Under the pieces are notes generated by a model, which ran no database searches, had not been told where the DNA came from, and saw only the letters and a program-made list of their open reading frames with translations. 64,000 bases of DNA from Ipomoea triloba (Eukaryota > Streptophyta > Magnoliopsida > Solanales > Convolvulaceae), in contig NC_044920.1 of the NCBI RefSeq assembly GCF_003576645.1, forward strand, positions 22,092,734 through 22,156,733. Direction: 5' to 3'. Positions 55,012 to 64,000 of the stretch are shown piece after piece (positions within the stretch are counted from its first letter, which is position 1; every line of letters starts with the position of its first letter). The translations under genes were made by a program, and so were the position numbers.

Positions 55012-55879
55012 TATTGTTATAAATGAATTTGAGGAAAATTCAAATAGATCAACTATAAGTAATTCTTTGACAAAGGTGCAAAGTAAACAAGTAATGTAAC
55101 AACTAATGGCAAGACAAGTTAAGAGAATGAGGGATTCGTACTAGGCTAACCCTTGTCTTGATGCATTGGATAAAGGTTGGGGAGTAAATTATTAAAAAGT
55201 CAGTTTTAGGGAAATGCTATTAGAACTGCCGAGGTTAACTCTTGGACCACACAACTAGGTTTGGATCTTACCCATGTAGGAATTTTTATTAAGTATAAGC
55301 GATAGGAACGGTCATATATACAAGGAATATTCTCCAAGTCGTGTATATATCATACACTTCCCTTAAAACTAATTCGCTACATTCAAAGGTGTTTGAAGCA
55401 TTGTAGCTTTAATTTTTTAGGATAAAATAGATTACCAACAATATAGTAAAATGAACTTTTCTAATGAGTAAAACCATTTTGTCCAATCATGCGTACTTAT
55501 TTTATAGGAGAAGATTTAATTTCCACCCCGTCCTCTCTGCGCTTAAAAGAGAGTATTTATGTTATACAATTCAATCTCCTTTAAAAAGGGAATTGTATTT
55601 ATACTAATGCAAACTCATATCAATATTCTAATGTAGGACAAAGCTAGGCTCTTTAAAAGCCTTCCAAACTCCAATTTTTCCTATTCAAATAGGGTATACT
55701 TTGAGATTCAATTTTTCATTCACCTATTATCTATTTTGTGCGTATAATATATCAAATTAAACCTCTCACTTAGAAGAACCTGAATCTATTTTGATCCGAT
55801 CCAAATCAGAAGTGAACACCACAAATTCAAACTCTCACATATGCAAAGAGGTTGCAGAAGGCACTAATTGAACAGTCAA
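54353..55879. other. Non-coding intergenic stretch
   Basis: AT-rich, with mixed AAT and ATT microsatellites at 54946-55011. No gene is seen. Confidence 0.5.
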
Positions 55880-56083
55880 GGGTGCTTAGTTCATAGGGCA
55901 AGCACCTAGGCAGTCGAGTAAAATAACAATAATAATAAGGTAAAGTCGCCCTAAACCCTATAAAAACACTTGGCTGAATTAGGCCCCTAATCGGCCGGCC
56001 GATTAAAAGGCGCACCTAGGAGTGAAATTCCCTTCATCTAGGGGCGTCTAGGCAGCCGCATAAGCGATATTTACAACACTGCA
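55880..56083. mobile_element. Small repeat element rich in GCGCCTAGG words, shortened copy
   Basis: CAAGCACCTAGGCAGTCG at the left and GGGGCGTCTAGGCAGCCG with TTTACAACACTGC at the right resemble the ends of 11357-11776. About half the length is missing. Confidence 0.45.
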
Positions 56084-57900
56084 CGAACAATGAGCACCCA
56101 AGTCTGAGCTAAGAGAAGTAATTGGTTGAAAATATTGAGGAAGTTAGAAGAGGATTTGAGAAAGGAGGAACAAAAGAGAAAAGCCAACAAACACCAACAA
56201 TTATCATATTAGGGATCACTCTCATTAATTAAGAAGGGAATCAAGCATAAAACACAGCAGCCAAAAGAGTCCATTCCACTTGCATCTGATCAGGGTCCTC
56301 AATAAGCAGAAACCACAGTATTTACATGCATCATTGCCAAGCAAATTGCTGTTTATATATACAACTCCAATACAAATGGCAGAGTTCAAAATCCATGAGA
56401 AGATGGTCTGCCTATAAGTTGGGAAGTGGAAAACAGTTTCCTATAAATTATGAATTCACAATAAGGAGATATACATAGACACATGCAACAGAATGCATAA
56501 GTACAATATAATATTAGAGCATGTGCCAATAAATAAATTTAATTAAATAATTTAAAGAACAGAGAGTATTATAGCTGTTATTTTAATTTGTACCTAAATC
56601 CAATCTATATAAATGCTTTAATTTGGATCTACTATTTGATTATATAGGTCACAAATGAGCACTTATTCTTATATATTTATTTATAAGTTTAAATAAACTA
56701 TTGCATTGTACTTAGTATTATAATTCAATTTTTTTTTCTTGAAATATAGTTCCAGTTAATCAGCAAAATAGCTCCGGCCAGTACAATTGGTTCACTAAAA
56801 CAGTTTGCAACAGCATAACTAAATTACTAACCTTCCAAAAAACTTAGGATTAATAACCCTTTAATAATAATAATAATAACAATAATAACAACAACAACAA
56901 GGCCCGGTTACAATATTTTTTAAGTACTACTGACTCTATTACAATGTAGTATCTATTCATAACTACTTTTTCAACTTACTAAAGCGCAAAGAGTCAATAT
57001 TGTCCCACTGTGACAATAAGCCCGATTACAATATAATTTCACTGGAATTGCATTTAATGAGGTTGGAGCCAATCATCAAAGGATATAGCCTCAACCAATA
57101 ATAACTAATTGTGACGAATTACAATACCCCTAATATAAGTCAAATTACATATTTAAAAAAAAAAAAAAAAAAAAAGCCCGAGATTAATATATCACACATG
57201 GAATATATCTCAATAGATATAACCCCAATTAACCTGAGTCTAATTGGTAGAATCTAGACCAATTAAGAATTCTTGGCATTTATTCCTAGGTTTAGTAGCT
57301 AATGTTTAATTTTGGCATGTATGTACTCCTCAAAATGTTAATATATATATAGCAACAAGTATACAATTAAATTTAGGGGTAGTGTATATTAAAATCTCAA
57401 AGAATAAAATGAAAACAAAAAACGAACAATCATATGCATGGGAAATACTTCCAATTGGAGCACAGTTGGCATATTTTGGAGCTAAATGAAGCTAGAGTGT
57501 GGCAGCAACATATTAAAAAACGACAATAATAATTAGTGATTTTTAAAGTAAAAAAAAAAAGCTAGGTAGAGGGGTGCATGGATTCAGTGGAGGAGAGTGT
57601 TGATTACATATATAATATAATATTAATATTAATATATGATGGGAAGAATGTTGAAGCATGCAAAGACAAAGAAGAGGACAATAATATCCCAAGCTAGTGT
57701 TGAATTGTTTAGGAATTTAATATTTAATTTGGTTGCATAAGAATCCAAATCTCCAGGTATAATAAGATAATGCATGTCAATAATAAGGCCAAAAATCATC
57801 TTGCACAAGAATCCGTTAAGGACCATTGCAATCAAACCAATTCCAATCCTCACTGGATTCTTAGCTTCTTCCTCTTCTTTTTTCTTAAAAAAGAATTATT
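56084..57900. other. Non-coding intergenic stretch downstream of the GA20-oxidase
   Basis: AT-rich with short AAT/AAC repeats (56860-56900) and an A-run (57152). A 74-codon minus-strand frame at 57629-57853 (hydrophobic, no family recognised) is not convincing. Confidence 0.4.
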
Positions 57901-57904
57901 TGAT

Positions 57905-58057
57905 ATCATTAGCTTATTGTAAAAAAAGTTTTTAATAAATTAGCTGTTAATTGATAGCTGATTATATACAAAATGACTTTCTCAGAAAGTCAAACAATTA
58001 ATAGTGATCAAATAAGTCAAAATTAGATAATAAGCTAACTATGTTACCAAACAAGGC
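57905..58057. mobile_element. Fragment of the 37339-type MITE
   Basis: ATTGATAGCTGATTATATAC...AAATGACTTTCTCA and the right end AGCTAACTATGTTACCAAAC match the element upstream of RLK-B. Confidence 0.5.
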
Positions 58058-58737
58058 AATAGAAGCCCACCTTTAATTTCAAAATTTATTTTCTTACTCC
58101 TAGTTTTCATTTCATCTGTTTTGCTCTGTTGACATCACATGGAATTGAATAACTCACAGAACATAAACTTTTGGAACTACACACTTCGCATTTAATAGAT
58201 GATGCCAATTCAAAAAAAAATGTAAAATAATATTAATTTATTAATTAATATTATCTCATCTACGCGAGAGATCGTTAATTTGGTATATATCTGGAGTTTC
58301 TTGTCCCAGATCAATTTTACTATTTGAGTCCATCTCATTTATTGATTGAGTTGAGTGTGTTGTTAAGTTTATAATCATACTACAAAACAAAGATTTTATA
58401 TAGTCAATATAAATTATATATAAAACTGCTTCATAATACAACCTCATTCTTCTTTCATTGTCTCTCTGTACTTTCTTTAGCTTTTTTTTTTTTTTTATAA
58501 CTCCTAGCTTATTTATTATTTAAAAAGAAAAGAAAAAGATAAATAAGAGGCGATTAAGCCTTTTTTTTCTTCTTTTTCCTCAATATTTTTGCCTTTATAT
58601 ATATATATATATATATTATGAACATATATGAAGTTTGGATATAATATTCATATATCTTGATAAATTGGCTTCATCGATCTTTTCTTCCCCATTTTGGCGG
58701 GCCTAAACGACAAGCTTGAATTCCGATGTGATAAGAT

Positions 58738-60833
58738 TTAGGTTGTCTGTGAAGAGTGTGTGTGTTGAAGCCATTTTGAGAAGGATTGGAGAGTGTTCAT
58801 GTCGGCTCTGTAATGCTTCTGAGTGAATTCATGCAGAGTTGGCCAAGTGAAGTCTGGGTAAACTCTTTGGTTGTCGGAATCCACCAATTCCTCCGGCGGC
58901 GCCACCACCTTATCCCTCCGAGGGCACAGGAAGAACGCCAGCGACTTCCGAGCGCTCCGGCTGTTCACCACCGCCCTGTGCAAGCAACTTTTATACCTCC
59001 CATTTGACAGAGCCTGAGATTTAAAACAAAAAAATTAAGATTTTAGAATCAATATTGTTAGGCAGAGGCCGATAAGGTAATTCTAAATATCTGGTGAAGG
59101 GCTAAATTAAGCATTCAACGTCTGGTAATTCTAAGTATCTGGTGAAGGACTAAACAGAAATAACGTTGCACCTTAATTACCAGCTATAACTTTTGGGGGT
59201 AACTGGTAATCAGAATTAGGTTTGAGTCCTGTCAATAACATTTAGGGCTGATTGGTGTTGCCGTGTTGGGAGGGGTAATTATTAGGCTGAGACCAGTAAA
59301 AATTAGTCTAGCATTTGATTGGTGGGTAGAAGCGGTAAAGGATTTAAAAGATAAGTGGACCAAGTTCTTATAATTTTTTAAAATAGTGGTAAATATTTAA
59401 TATATAAACATAAATGTGCGATATGATGTGACTACGTACCATGAAGGTATCCCCTATGTTAACGACGAATGCATTGAGATTGGGGCCGACGGAGCGCCAC
59501 TGGTCGTCGAGGAAGACCTGAAGGCCGCCGACGGTGTCCTGGTGGAGAATGGTAAGGGAGGTTGGGTCACAATGCGGGCCGGTTCCCAATGCTAGCTCCG
59601 GTTTATGGCAGGGGGGATAGTAGTTTAGTCTCATTATGGATTCATTGTCTTCAAAGAACTCTTTGAAATGTTTTTGGTTTATCCCAAGACTCATCCCCAA
59701 CAGCTCCACAATCTCTAGTGAAAGCTCACTCATCGCATTGCAATACTCTTGATAAATCTTCCTGTAAACACAACTAAACATTAGCCATTGTTTTATGCAT
59801 TTGCAACATACTATAGCCTTTTGACATAATGGTGAACACTGTTTTTGGTACCAAATAATTGGGTAGAGATCAGTAAAATTAGGTCTAGCACCAGATAACT
59901 AGGGGATTGTCGGACTGTAATGGACTTAAAAGGTGTCCAGGCCAGCACCTAACAGCTACAAATTGTGATGGTTGCGGTTTATAAGGAAATAATAAAATTG
60001 GGCATTCCCTATTAACTATAATTTTTGGCATAGTGATAAGCATTTTTCTTAACAAGTGGTATTAGATGTGAGCATAAATATAATATAAACATAAATGTGC
60101 AGTCCAACTATCAGCTTAGGCTTTTAGTTGAGATGGAGCACAATTCAATTTGGTATCAGGTTTGGGCTTTTAGTTGAGATGAAGCACATGCTTTAATTTT
60201 AGAATCCAGAGTCCAGTGAAGGGGAATGCACTTGATCTTAACACAAATTAAAGGATGGGAATAGAAAATGGTAGCATACCCAAGGTGAGAAAACTCTTGA
60301 CCCAAAGTGTTATGGAAATATTGTTGAACCATATTTGCAGAGCATTGTTGAGGAGAGTAGTCAAAGGAGAGAGTTTCTTTCCACGGCAGCTTGGAAGAGA
60401 ATCTGCCGGTGAAGCTACTAGCGTAGCCGCAATGCTCGCCGAGTTTCCTCTGCGCCTTCTGCTTCTGGGCGGGCGGCAGCCGGAAAAACAGGTCCATGTA
60501 GCGGTGCGCGTCGGCGATGAGGCCGGCGTCGACGCCGTGGTTGACCACCAGAAACACGCCGTGGCTCCGGCACGCCTCGCCGACGAGGCGGGCCGCCTCG
60601 GCGGTGGCCTGCTGGTCGCTGGACAGGAATCCCCGCAGGTCGACGACGCAGACGGGAAACTCCGGCGGGCTGGCGGCACCGGGCTTCTCCTCGTCCGGCC
60701 ACACGAACTGGACGGGAATATTGGCGTCCCGCTGAAACACGGAGGGATCGAAAACCAGTGGGCTCTGTGGGGATTCTTGCTGATCAGCCATGGCCGTTTT
60801 ATTTGCTCTTGTGATCACATAATCGATGGCCAT
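58738..60833 (-). CDS. GA20ox: Gibberellin 20-oxidase (2-oxoglutarate/Fe(II) dioxygenase)
   Basis: Exons 60833-60280, 59761-59440 and 59013-58738 with GT-AG introns join in phase to 383 residues, the usual family length; the three-exon structure is typical. The enzyme oxidises carbon 20 of gibberellin precursors (GA12/GA53 to GA9/GA20) in the cytosol, a rate-setting step of gibberellin supply. Landmarks: [14 protein letters not shown] near the N-terminus (38-51), LPWKETLSF at 149-157, NYYPPC at 231-236, iron ligands His248, Asp250 and His304, and the 2-oxoglutarate-binding Arg314 in [14 protein letters not shown] and NYYPPCHKP separate it from GA3- and GA2-oxidases. Start: the first in-frame Met (MAIDYV), as in related enzymes; MADQQ fifteen codons in is an alternative. 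No defect was found. Exon 1 is much GC-richer than its surroundings. Confidence 0.93.
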
Positions 60834-60990
60834 TGCATGAAATGAAAGATATCAGAGCTAAGATCAGAACTTGTTGAAGAGGAAGAGTGATGTGAGAGAG
60901 TGAAGTAGAGAGAGAGGGAATGAAAGAGAGAGAGAGTTGTGATAAAGGAAAGGACAAAGGCCGCTCATGGAGAAACACTGCAACAAAACT
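60834..60990 (-). promoter_or_regulatory. GA20-oxidase 5' leader
   Basis: The minus strand is pyrimidine-rich (runs of CTCTCTCT, 60897-60935) between the presumed TATA box and the start codon. CT-rich leaders are common in plant genes. Confidence 0.5.
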
Positions 60991-60994
60991 TGGG

Positions 60995-61003
60995 ATTTTA
61001 TAG
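60995..61003 (-). promoter_or_regulatory. Probable TATA box of the GA20-oxidase gene
   Basis: CTATAAAAT on the minus strand, about 165 bp before the start codon; a transcript start about 30 bp downstream would leave a leader of about 130 bases. Confidence 0.6.
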
Positions 61004-61039
61004 GTGTCCCTCACAGGCAAGCTTTTAAAAAAAAGATAG

Positions 61040-62060
61040 CATGTTTCCAAAACTATCTTACTATTTATCACTTTCAATTCATTCACTTTTAATCATATTT
61101 TTATTTATGAATTATTATAGTTTAATCAATTTTATTACAACTTTATTATATATTCAAATATAGCCTCGCAAAGTGCAAGGTTTTTTTTCATAAAGACCCA
61201 GACTTTTGAATTTTTAAAAGAAACTCAATAATTTTTGCTCGAAAATAAAATCATACCATTTTTTGGTTGATTTTTGCATAAAAACATGTTAATTGTTTTT
61301 GCTATGGTTGTCAAAAAAAAATTAGCAATCATGACTAATATTTTTTCTAAAACTATTTTACCAGAAAAATGATCAGAAATTTTGACTATTTTCACTAGTG
61401 GTTAAAATTATTAAGAAAAATTTTTGTAGATCTCAAAAGTGGTCAAAAAAATTATTGAAAATGTGTTTCATTTATAAGCAAAAATATAATGTTCATTTTC
61501 TAATCACTTCAAGTGGTCATAGTAATTCCAATATGATCCGCATACATTAAAAGAATATTTTAATATTCCAATTAACTAATTCTTTTCTATAAAAATTTAA
61601 ATATTAACAAAATTGTAAACTATATTTGTAATTATCGTGATATGCTTCATAAATGTTACTGTTATATTAAACAATATTCATTTTCAAGTGTTATCATTAA
61701 CTTGTGATAAAATTAATCAAAAAGTAATTTTCTTTTTTTTTTTAAAAGATAAATAATATTATATCATAGAATATTCATTATGTAATTATTTTAATCAATT
61801 ATTTCACTCCTATATTAAAAAATAGATAAAATAAAATAAATTAAAGTCTGTTCACAGCCCCCAACACTGGAACCCTGATCGAGTTAAAATAACCATTTTA
61901 CATACAAGGGCTTGGTGGACCATCAAAATAGCCCAGAGGGACATCTCAAAGTTGCAAAACAAGTTTTAATCTGACCAAATTTCATACTAGACATTTCATA
62001 TAATGATGTGACATTGTGACACATACAATGCATCTAATAGTTGCTTCATATTTTATTGGA
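61040..62060. other. Non-coding upstream region of the GA20-oxidase gene
   Basis: AT-rich; no gene or clear element ends are seen. AAAATGATCAGAAATTTTGAC and similar words hint at a decayed inverted repeat at 61190-61500. Confidence 0.4.
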
Positions 62061-62084
62061 AGAATTATCTTTTTTTGTCCCTGA

Positions 62085-62350
62085 GTTACAAGGTAATTGT
62101 AGAATTCATCCACGAGTGTTGGTCATGCTCACTTTTCGTTCATAAGTTATTATTAGTGTTGCACTTTCCGTCCTTTCGTGTTTGCTTTTCGTACCTGAGT
62201 TAAACTAAAATTGTCAATTTCGTTTCTAATGTTTTATAAGTAAAGGAACGAAAAATGCAATGTCAATGATAACTTAGGGACGAAAAGTGAGTATAACCAA
62301 CACTTAGGGTCAAATTTTACAATTACCCTACAACTTAGGGATAACAAGTG
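62085..62350. repeat. Imperfect palindromic element
   Basis: CCCTGAGTTACAAGGTAATTG and GTGTTGGTCATGCTCACTTTTCG on the left are mirrored by AAAAGTGAGTATAACCAACA and CAATTACCCTACAACTTAGG on the right, around a centre near 62215. It is an older MITE-like hairpin. Confidence 0.6.
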
Positions 62351-62644
62351 CAATTTTCCCTATTTTATTTTATTTTGGGCACTACAAATTTTCCAGGCCA
62401 TCGAGAGTAACCTTATTCATGTCGAGTAAGACCTCAAGGGTTACAAAATAATCTCTCATAAGTTTTAAGGTAGTCGTGTTCCCTACTTTATACTATATCT
62501 ACTATTCAAAAATTAATTTTTTTTTAATAAGTAGGATGAAGAGATTACCCAGAAGGCCAAAATAGTCAAATTAACTGATCACTACTAGAAACTATTCTCG
62601 ACCGTGGAACCCCCACGATGCCCTCCATCAAGAATGGCAAAATC

Positions 62645-62790
62645 AGCCCGCAAGGGCAGCTCAACTGGTTACAAGAGTGAAGTTTGGGAGAAGAGACCGG
62701 AGATCGAGTCTCCTCTCAAAGTAAGGGGCTCCTTGTGCACAGGGGCCGGGGGTTGGGGATTCAACCTTTTGGGAGAAGAATGGCAAAACC
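62645..62790 (+). mobile_element. Possible tRNA-derived SINE fragment
   Basis: Box A-like GGGCAGCTCAACTGG (62654) and box B-like GATCGAGTCTCC (62702) are spaced as in tRNA genes, but no acceptor stem, A-tail or target duplication was found. Confidence 0.35.
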
Positions 62791-62802
62791 AAAGACAAGG
62801 GC

Positions 62803-62928
62803 AATTATACTATGGACCATGGTCATGGCTGATATAGCAGTTGTGTTGAAAACGGCCGCTGTTTTGCGCAACTGCAATTCATTTTCAACACAACTGCAGT
62901 ATCAGCCATGATCGTGGTCCACAGTATG
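62803..62928. mobile_element. Palindromic small element with 22-bp repeat, short copy
   Basis: AATTATACTATGGACCATGG then TCATGGCTGATA...GCAGTTGTGTTGAAAA, and the inverse at the right end, with a GCGCAACTGCAATT core between. About 126 bp. It shares ends, repeat unit and core with 25147-25500, differing mainly in repeat number. Confidence 0.65.
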
Positions 62929-62939
62929 AGGACTTGCTA

Positions 62940-64000
62940 TTGAACACCTTCGGACTTCTCCTTAACTGTGAGGAGTGTCGTGAGAACATTTGTCCCTTTA
63001 TTTTTTTTATTTTTATTTTTTGAAAATAAACGTAGCTATTCCATTAATTCATAACATAAAATGTTTACATCAATGATCAATGAAATGGTAAACCATTCCT
63101 TACAGTCAGACATAGAAACAACTTTTCTAACTATGCTATAGAAAATTTGAATCGCAGACTGTTTCATAACTATGAAGTTATGTTCCTTTAGGGAGCTTAA
63201 AGCTTCTTCAAAGATCTGGGTCTTCATCATCATTCTTTTTTGCTCGCCCAGGATAAGATCAACACTTGTCGAAACCAAACTAAACGATTTATGCTAATGA
63301 AAATGAAAAGCTCGTGAAAGTAACGAGAGGAAAAATGCTCTTGAAACTAACGAGAGGAAAACACAATAATAGAGAAAAAAAAGTGGGTAAAGTCAAAGTA
63401 GGGTTGGGAGTTCAAGACTACCAACACAAACCCCAATACCTACCTACTATTATTTTATTCAAAAGGAGAGAAAACGGAAGAAGAAGATCTGTGGCGGTGG
63501 TCGGAGGCGGACGAAACTGCGATGATGGTCGGGGCGGAAGAAGAGTGAGAGCAAACATGGAAGGTGACCAAAACCGCTGGCTCAAAGCTCCATTAGAGTT
63601 CCGGCCGGAGGCCGACGGTGGAAGCCGAAGTTGAGCAGCAGAGAAAGGCGTTTTGTTTTAGAGAGAAAAGGGAGGCAGCATTAGGGTTTGGCAATTCGCT
63701 AAACAAAGTAATTTTTATTTTTTTTGAAAACCTATTTAATTTATTTTATTTCGAGTTAACTATGTAAATTAAAGTTACTTCGAATATAATAATATTTTGT
63801 TTTTGATTCATATAATCTTGTCCAAATTACAATCTATTATATTTTGTCTTTTCTTATAATATTGACGGAAAAGCATTTCCCAAAGGGTTTTTGGCGGACT
63901 TACAGCCTCCTTTCAAAAAGTAATAAAGAAGTAAAATAAAATAACAAAAGAATACAAAACTTGCTTCTTCAATGGAAAATGTAATGACCAACTGGGCTGA
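62940..64000. other. Non-coding stretch; possible 5' leader of a minus-strand gene
   Basis: On the minus strand, AAACCCTAATGCTGCC (63690-63675) followed by a CT-rich, GC-richer block (63660-63480) looks like a plant 5' leader. An 80-codon minus-strand frame at 63036-63278 is not recognised. No gene is claimed. Confidence 0.3.

Noticed and set aside
57629..57853. Minus-strand 74-codon hydrophobic frame
   Set aside because: No recognisable family, signal or neighbouring exon; length is within chance for this composition.
60248..60845. Alternative-frame and plus-strand frames over GA20-oxidase exon 1
   Set aside because: Shadows of a GC-rich exon; only the dioxygenase frame carries family motifs.
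63036..63278. Minus-strand 80-codon frame
   Set aside because: Codes for a plausible helical stretch but no family match is recognised and no splice partner could be fixed.

Overview
The window is nuclear DNA of a flowering plant, almost certainly a eudicot. Introns have GT-AG borders, non-coding DNA is very AT-rich, and transposable elements (TEs) fill most of the space. The style of the gibberellin 20-oxidase and the small repeats suggests Solanales (perhaps Convolvulaceae), but that placement is tentative. Nothing bacterial, organellar or CRISPR-like was seen.

Four host genes appear intact or nearly so. Two are tandem minus-strand paralogues of a leucine-rich-repeat receptor kinase of the non-RD, FLS2/EFR/Xa21-like class. 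RLK-A (4587-9679) is compact. RLK-B (17594-37039) has the same four exons and the same 1109-residue length, but its introns have been swollen to about 19.4 kb by nested retrotransposons and small inverted-repeat elements. A small secreted lipid-transfer-like protein (13970-14335, plus strand) lies between them. A complete three-exon gibberellin 20-oxidase lies at 58738-60833 (minus strand).

Layout: 1-1614, the 5' part of a hAT-type transposase gene and the element end; 1615-4200, an old duplicated segment and a Ty3/gypsy relic split by a solo copia LTR; 4200-9700, RLK-A; 9760-17590, segments duplicated from RLK flanks around the lipid-transfer gene; 17594-37039, RLK-B with a nearly full-length but dead Ty1/copia element (20895-25715), a Mutator-like palindromic element (27525-28025), an older copia LTR, a gypsy gag relic (32510-34690) and a second Mutator-like element (35770-36136); 37-49 kb, mostly repeats, including a SINE, a copia relic and an exact 1.14 kb duplication joined by one N; 49115-50081, a Harbinger-like element carrying a piece of a gene for the OST48 oligosaccharyltransferase subunit; 50237-52092, a minus-strand non-autonomous LTR element; 52-58 kb, further small elements; 58.7-61 kb, the gibberellin gene; 61-64 kb, repeats and a possible 5' end of a further minus-strand gene.

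The RLK paralogy is useful because RLK-A keeps the unoccupied version of several insertion sites in RLK-B, so target-site duplications can be read directly. No wholly new biochemical system is evident. The most novel-looking items are the gene-fragment-carrying Harbinger-like element, the non-autonomous LTR element with a GC-rich minisatellite, and a small palindromic element family built from a 22-bp repeat.
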